24,174 bases of DNA. Source: JAPXRI01 sp033813635. Its GTDB lineage: Bacteria > Bacillota > Clostridia > Oscillospirales > QAMX01. A program made the position numbers and the translations under genes. Location: positions 1 through 24,174 of the forward strand of contig JAPXRI010000041.1 in NCBI GenBank assembly GCA_033813635.1. The letters run 5' to 3'. Numbering within the stretch: the stretch's first letter is position 1; each line of letters starts with the position of its first letter. The notes under the pieces are model-generated. The model was not told the origin of the DNA, did not search any database, and saw only the letters and a program-made list of their open reading frames with translations. This document shows positions 20,018-24,174 of this stretch, piece after piece.

Positions 20018-21718
20018 ATGCCCTTTGACGGTTTTTTTATGTCCGGCGCCGTCCGCGAGCTCAACACCGAACTCACCGGCGCGAGGCTGGACAAAATCGC
20101 ACAGCCCTCGCAATTAGAGCTCAGATTGTCGTTTCGCACCGCGGACGGCGTTAAAAAGCTGCTCGTTTCGGCGCGGCCCGGCAGCGCCAGACTTCATCTC
20201 ACGGATACGAAGCAGGACAACCCCGACGTTCCGCCGATGTTCTGCATGCTGGTAAGAAAGCACCTGTCGGGAGCCAGGCTTCTCTCCGCCGACCAGCCGG
20301 TTCCGGAAAGGGTCTGCACCCTGAAGTTCTCCTGCATCGACGAGTTCGGGGACAACGCGGAGAAATACCTCATCTTCGAGTGTGCGGGGCATATCCCGAA
20401 CATCATCCTCTGCGATTCCGGCATGCGTGTGATCGACTGCGTCAGGCGGATAAACCTTGATTCCGGCGAGAAGGCAAGGCCCGTTCTCCCCGGGCTTTTG
20501 TACCGTTATCCCTCGCCCCCGGCCGGCAGGCTCGACCCCTTAAGCGTGGATGAGGAGGAGTTTTTAAGGCTGTTTTCGGACAGCGGGCTCCCCGCCGACA
20601 GGTTCCTGTCTGAGCGCTTTTTCGGTCTTTCCCCGCTGGTCTGCCGTGAGCTCGCATACCTCTCCGGCTGCGGCGACGGCGGCTGCGCCTATCTCGGTGA
20701 AAACGCCGTGCGTGGGCTTTTTAACGCCTTTTTGTCGCTCCGCAGGCCGGAGAAATTCAGGCCCTACGCCCTTTTCGACCGCTCCGGCGGCATCGCCGAC
20801 TTCTGCTTTCTGCCGGTGAGGCAGTACGGCTCGCTCTATCAATTAAAGGAGCTCTCCTCCTTCTCCGCCCTGCTGGACCGCTGTTACTCCGAAAAGGACG
20901 CGGCGGCAAAGCTCATCTCCCTCAAAGCCTCCGTTTCAAAGCCCGTCAGGACGGCCGCGGCGAAGCTTGATAAAAAGCTCTCCCTCCAGCGCACGGAGCT
21001 TAAAAACACCGAGCGCCGCGAGGAATACCGTAAAAAAGCGGATATCCTCAGCGCCTATCTGTTTAAAATCCCGAGGGGCGCCTCGAAGGTCACTCTGCCC
21101 GATCTCTACGGCGCGGACAACGCCGAGATCGAAATCGCCCTTGACGAGCGGCTCAGCCCCCAGCAAAACGCCCAGAAGCATTATAAAGAGTACTCCAGAC
21201 TCAAGTCCGCCAAGGCCCACCTTGAGACCATCATCGCGGAGGGGGAACACGAGCTTGCGTACCTGAAAAACGTACTGTTTGAAATATCCGCCGCCGACGA
21301 GCCGACGCTTAACGCGCTGAAAGCCGAGCTCGGCGAGTTTTTCCCGCAAAAGAAGGGCGACAAACCCCGGAAACCGGCGCCGCAGAAGCCCCTCTCCTTC
21401 GAGCTGTCCGACGGCTTTACCGCGCTCTGCGGCAGGACCGGAAGGCAGAACGAAGAGCTTACCTTCAAGCTGTCCGCCAAGGGCGACATCTGGTTCCACG
21501 TGAAAAACGCGCCGGGCAGCCATGTGATACTCCAGTGCTCCGGGCGGGCCCCGACGGACCGCGCGCTGTACGAGGCCGCGAAAATTGCAGCGGAGCACTC
21601 CTCGCTCTCCGGCGGCAAGATTCCCGTGGATTACACCGATGTAAGATATGTTAAAAAAATCCCCGGCGGCAAGCCCGGCATGGTCATCTACGATAAATAC
21701 AGCACGATATATATATAA
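20018..21718 (+). CDS. rqcH: RqcH / NFACT-family ribosome quality control protein
   Basis: This 566-residue protein is the bacterial homologue of Rqc2/NEMF; members were earlier called fibronectin-binding proteins. It binds split 60S/50S subunits carrying stalled peptidyl-tRNA and adds C-terminal alanine tails. The NFACT-N domain (1-190) has MPFDGFF and PPMFCMLVRKHL (72-83), then helix-hairpin-helix and coiled-coil regions (about 190-440, with RLKSAKAHLETII). The C-terminal NFACT-R domain (about 460-566) has GRTGRQNEELTFK and DIWFHVKNAPGSHVIL. Where B. subtilis has the catalytic Asp97-Arg98 pair this protein reads Glu97-Arg98 (VPERVC). GGAGG precedes the ATG. It is third in the operon. Confidence 0.94.
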   Translation: MPFDGFFMSGAVRELNTELTGARLDKIAQPSQLELRLSFRTADGVKKLLVSARPGSARLHLTDTKQDNPDVPPMFCMLVRKHLSGARLLSADQPVPERVCTLKFSCIDEFGDNAEKYLIFECAGHIPNIILCDSGMRVIDCVRRINLDSGEKARPVLPGLLYRYPSPPAGRLDPLSVDEEEFLRLFSDSGLPADRFLSERFFGLSPLVCRELAYLSGCGDGGCAYLGENAVRGLFNAFLSLRRPEKFRPYALFDRSGGIADFCFLPVRQYGSLYQLKELSSFSALLDRCYSEKDAAAKLISLKASVSKPVRTAAAKLDKKLSLQRTELKNTERREEYRKKADILSAYLFKIPRGASKVTLPDLYGADNAEIEIALDERLSPQQNAQKHYKEYSRLKSAKAHLETIIAEGEHELAYLKNVLFEISAADEPTLNALKAELGEFFPQKKGDKPRKPAPQKPLSFELSDGFTALCGRTGRQNEELTFKLSAKGDIWFHVKNAPGSHVILQCSGRAPTDRALYEAAKIAAEHSSLSGGKIPVDYTDVRYVKKIPGGKPGMVIYDKYSTIYI

Positions 21719-21735
21719 AACAGGAGGATAAAGCA

Positions 21736-22191
21736 ATGGACTGCAGCTATCAGATCAGACCGTTCGAACCAAGCGACCGTGAGAGGGTTATCGCGTTTTT
21801 CGACTCGCTGGACGGCGAGGGCAGAGCGTTTTTCAACCGGAACGACGGCAACAGGAGATGGGCATTGAAGTTTTTCGACGGAGACAACTCGAATATCATC
21901 AGGTGGATGATGCTCGACGGCGACAGGATGATCGGCTATGTCTTCCTGTGGGATACCGATAAGTCCGTTGTCTGGCTGGGCATCGCTCTCGCCGGCGGGT
22001 ATAAGGGCCGGGGGCTCGGCGCTCATCTGCTGGCGCACGCGAAAAACTGGGCCGTCGAGCACGGGAAGGGCGGCATCATGCTGACGACACATGTTGCGAA
22101 TCTGCGGGCTCAGTCCCTCTACGAGCGCTGCGGTTATGAAAGGCTCGGCTCACACAGCAGCGGAGAGGTAATGTACATTCTCAGATGGTAA
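21736..22191 (+). CDS. GNAT family N-acetyltransferase
   Basis: This 151-residue acetyl-CoA-dependent N-acetyltransferase has the motif A loop GYKGRGLGAHLLAHA (94-108) for the CoA pyrophosphate, VWLGIALAG just before it, and the C-terminal NLRAQSLYERCGYERLG typical of the fold. The acceptor is not known; relatives acetylate proteins, small amines or antibiotics. AGGAGG lies 8 nt before the ATG, 17 nt after the rqcH stop, so it is the last gene of the DUF1858-trmK-rqcH operon. Confidence 0.88.
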   Translation: MDCSYQIRPFEPSDRERVIAFFDSLDGEGRAFFNRNDGNRRWALKFFDGDNSNIIRWMMLDGDRMIGYVFLWDTDKSVVWLGIALAGGYKGRGLGAHLLAHAKNWAVEHGKGGIMLTTHVANLRAQSLYERCGYERLGSHSSGEVMYILRW

Positions 22192-22322
22192 ATTAGCGTG
22201 TCCCGCGGCCCGCGCTTTTCCTTAAAACGCCGGAAAACGCGTTTTTCCCTGCCGGATGGGATAAATCCTTGACGCGGCTTGTTATTTGCCTGCGCCTTAT
22301 ATATGCGGCTTAGACGAAATCA

Positions 22323-22362
22323 AAATACGGCGCGAAAGCCTTGCCGCTTTCGCGCCGTATTT
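22323..22362 (+). terminator. Strong bidirectional terminator
   Basis: A perfect 17-bp stem (22323-22339 with 22346-22362, 6-nt loop) is flanked by A/T-rich sequence on both sides. It lies between the convergent GNAT gene and the leucine-rich-repeat gene and can serve both transcripts. Confidence 0.85.
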
Positions 22363-22378
22363 ATGCTTATTTGCCTTT

Positions 22379-23836
22379 TTATTCCGCCGCGAAATTAATG
22401 CCGCCGTTTTTCGCGTACTCCTCGGCTTTCGAGCCCGAAGGGGCGTAGATTGTCAGCTTTTTGCAGCCGTTGAACACGTCTATTCCGAACTCCTCCGCGC
22501 TTGCCGGGATATGGATCTCCTCGAGCTCTGCGCAGGCGTCAAAAACCCAGCCGCTCAGGGTTTTGAGCCCATCGTGCAGCGTCAGCGTTTTCAGCGAGGA
22601 GCACTCGGAAAACGCGTACTCATCGATTTCCGTCAGCGAGTCCGGAAGATTCAGCTCCGTCAGAGACGAACAGTTGCAGAAGGCAAACCTCCCGATAATT
22701 GAAATCCCCTCGTTCAGCGTCAGCGTTTTCAGCGCCGTCATATCGGAGAACGCGTTTAGTCCGAAGGTTTTTATGCTCCCGGGCAGAATCAGCGTCTCTA
22801 CGGACGAACATCCCGAAAACGCGTGCTCGCCGATCTCCTCCACCCCTTCTCCGATTTCCAGAGTTTTAAGGCCGGTGCAGCCGGAAAACGCGGAGTTCCC
22901 AATTTTCTTGACGCTTCCCGGTATTACCAGCTTCTGCAGGGAAGAGCAGCCCGCTGCCGCCGATGCTCCGATCGCGGTGACGCCCTCCGATATTTCGAGG
23001 GTCTTGAGGTTTTCGCAGCTCGTCATGCCCCATGCGCCGACGCTTGTAATGCTCCCCGGCACCCTTAGCGTCTCGAGGGAGCTGCAGCCCGCAAAGGTAT
23101 CCTCCCCGATATATTTAATCGTCTCACCCAGATTTATGCTTTTAAGCGCGGTGCAGTCCCTGAACACCAACGCTCCGACGCCGTTGATGTCTCTGAAATT
23201 TACCTCCGTCAGACCCGTGCAATAGGCAAAAGCCGAATCGTTTATTCTGTTAAGACCGTCCGGGATGTCGATTTTTGTCAGCCCGCTGCAGGTGGCAAAC
23301 GCCCTCTCGTCGATTATGCTCAGGTTTTTCGGAAACTCAATTTCCGTCAGATCCGTACAGCTGTAAAACGCGTTTTTTCCTATCTCCGTTATGCTCTCCG
23401 GAAAATCAATGCCCGTCAGCTGCTGGCAGTACGAAAACATATAGTTCCCTATTTTTCCGAGGCTTTTCGGCAGCACAACCTCCGTGAGCTTTTCGCAGTT
23501 TGAAAACACATTGGTGCCCACCGTTTCAATACCGTCCGGCAGGACGACCCGCGTAATCCGGTCACAGTCGTAAAACACATAGCTGCCCAGGGATTTTACC
23601 GTGTCCGGAATCGTGACCGAGGTGAGATTGTCGTTGTCATAAAACGCCTTGTCGCCTAAGCCAACAACCGCCTTACCCCTGTATTCCGCCGGAATGACGA
23701 CCTCGGCCTCATCCCCGTTGTATCTCTCCAGGATGATTCCGCCATCTGTCTTCGAAGTGTCGTATTCCCCTCTCACCGAACAACCCGCCGGCAGCGCCGC
23801 CAACAGAACCGCGAACGCCGCCGCGATTATTTTCAT
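22379..23836 (-). CDS. BspA-like leucine-rich-repeat lipoprotein
   Basis: This 485-residue surface protein begins with a lipoprotein signal (MKIIAAAFAVLLAALPAGC, lipobox PAGC), so it should be lipid-anchored outside the cell. The mature part consists of about 18 tandem leucine-rich repeats of some 23 residues of the Treponema/BspA (LRR_5) type. The repeat ends in the pattern x-x-x-AF-x-x-C-S-S-L-x-x-L-x-L-P. A short cap with KLTIYAPSGSKAEEYAKN closes it, as in other members. Such proteins bind host or microbial surfaces in some species. I chose the ATG at 23836 (AAGG 9 nt upstream); an ATG at 23884 directly adjacent to AAAAAAGG would add 16 residues and cannot be excluded. It has its own promoter and terminator. 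Confidence 0.87.
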   Translation of the reverse strand: MKIIAAAFAVLLAALPAGCSVRGEYDTSKTDGGIILERYNGDEAEVVIPAEYRGKAVVGLGDKAFYDNDNLTSVTIPDTVKSLGSYVFYDCDRITRVVLPDGIETVGTNVFSNCEKLTEVVLPKSLGKIGNYMFSYCQQLTGIDFPESITEIGKNAFYSCTDLTEIEFPKNLSIIDERAFATCSGLTKIDIPDGLNRINDSAFAYCTGLTEVNFRDINGVGALVFRDCTALKSINLGETIKYIGEDTFAGCSSLETLRVPGSITSVGAWGMTSCENLKTLEISEGVTAIGASAAAGCSSLQKLVIPGSVKKIGNSAFSGCTGLKTLEIGEGVEEIGEHAFSGCSSVETLILPGSIKTFGLNAFSDMTALKTLTLNEGISIIGRFAFCNCSSLTELNLPDSLTEIDEYAFSECSSLKTLTLHDGLKTLSGWVFDACAELEEIHIPASAEEFGIDVFNGCKKLTIYAPSGSKAEEYAKNGGINFAAE

Positions 23837-23910
23837 CAGTTCAGACCTTACTTTCTTGCCGCGAGTATTCACTTTGCGATTCATCCTTTTTTGTTAATGT
23901 CAACGCAATA

Positions 23911-23939
23911 AATATACCACTTTCCGCCGGACATGTCAA
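23911..23939 (-). promoter_or_regulatory. Sigma-A promoter of the LRR lipoprotein gene
   Basis: On the minus strand a perfect TTGACA (23934-23939) and TATATT (23911-23916) are 17 nt apart. The start near 23904 lies about 20 nt before the upstream ATG and 68 nt before the preferred one. Confidence 0.82.
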
Positions 23940-23949
23940 TTTTTAAGAA

Positions 23950-23987
23950 AAATAAAAAAGCCGCGCATCAGCTAAACTGATGCGCGG
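23950..23987 (-). terminator. Terminator of the gene at the right edge
   Basis: A perfect 11-bp stem (23961-23971 with 23977-23987, 5-nt loop) is followed on the minus strand by CTTTTTTATTTTT, a classic T tract. It is 39 nt after the stop of the partial gene at 24027. Confidence 0.9.
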
Positions 23988-24026
23988 GTCTTATATATGT
24001 ATTCGGTCAGGGTTTATCTGTTTTTG

Positions 24027-24174
24027 TTATTTCTGATGGAATACGGTGTCGAGCTCGGCCTGGATCAGCGGCTGATAGGTCTCGGCCGCGGCGGCCGGAG
24101 TCATCGTGCCCTCGTATACGCTCTGGTAGAACTGCTTCCTCGTGATCTCGTACATGTTGTCGCTGCACTTCGCG
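24027..24174 (-). CDS. C-terminal end of a probable ABC transporter solute-binding protein (partial)
   Basis: The last 48 codons of an ORF on the minus strand are open to the window edge and end in TAA (24027-24029). The tail has MTPAAAAETYQPLIQAELD followed by TVFHQK. It resembles the C-terminal helix (TPEEAxxxYQPxxQxEL) of extracellular sugar-binding lipoproteins of ABC transporters. The assignment rests on this short tail only. A strong terminator follows, so the gene is the last of its transcript. Confidence 0.5.
   Translation of the reverse strand, partial: AKCSDNMYEITRKQFYQSVYEGTMTPAAAAETYQPLIQAELDTVFHQK

Noticed and set aside
20936..21736. A 266-codon minus-strand open frame opposite rqcH
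   Set aside because: Shadow of the RqcH reading frame; composition and lack of motifs do not support a gene.
1..24174. CRISPR arrays, transposases, integrase or attachment sites
   Set aside because: The only tandem repeat (1753-1818) has no spacers, and no mobile-element protein or long terminal repeat is visible.

Overview
The window looks like chromosomal core sequence from a strictly anaerobic member of the Bacillota, class Clostridia. The family is a guess, perhaps Oscillospirales-like. The reasons are: A-rich promoters with near-consensus TTGACA/TATAAT boxes and strong AGGAGG-type ribosome binding sites in otherwise GC-rich genes; tRNA genes that encode CCA; hybrid-cluster protein with a CRP/FNR regulator; TrmK and RqcH; and BspA-like leucine-rich repeat and DUF4352 lipoproteins. 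I see no phage, insertion sequence or CRISPR array.

Layout. 1-437: a minus-strand tRNA operon (Met-Glu-Val) with a perfect-consensus promoter and a terminator. 648-1869: a manganese catalase/CotJC-like protein, a small GlsB/YeaQ-type membrane protein, and a 19-bp palindromic tandem repeat before a terminator. 1894-5148: a three-gene plus-strand operon (TIM-barrel isomerase, 2-hydroxyacid dehydrogenase, iron-type alcohol dehydrogenase) with its own promoter and terminator; its substrate is unknown. 5211-9643: a nitrosative/redox stress locus. A ferredoxin-like gene (frdX-like) and hcp run on the minus strand, divergent from a CRP/FNR (HcpR-like) regulator, a flavodoxin and an MBL-fold hydrolase on the plus strand. 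The two promoters overlap face to face beside a palindromic operator candidate.

9675-11311: an archaeal-type aspartyl-tRNA synthetase gene on the minus strand. Its leader has a promoter, a 17-codon ORF with three consecutive Asp codons, a large hairpin and an intrinsic terminator. This is the layout of ribosome-mediated attenuation, and it is the most interesting item in the window. 11346-16158: a minus-strand operon read from a promoter near 16158, encoding a PHP phosphoesterase, an Lrp/AsnC regulator, a class I aminotransferase, a DUF362 ferredoxin and IspE. 16247-16977: a DUF4352 lipoprotein. 17010-18968: rpsB-tsf with promoter and terminator.

18999-22362: a plus-strand operon with a DUF1858 redox-disulfide protein, TrmK, RqcH (with Glu in place of the usual catalytic Asp97) and a GNAT acetyltransferase. 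22379-23939: a leucine-rich-repeat lipoprotein on the minus strand. 23961-24174: a terminator and the C-terminal end of what looks like a sugar ABC solute-binding protein, cut by the window edge.

The gene content is dominated by translation (tRNAs, AspRS, S2, EF-Ts, TrmK, RqcH) and anaerobic redox defence. All functional calls come from reading the sequence and from family knowledge; no database search was run.
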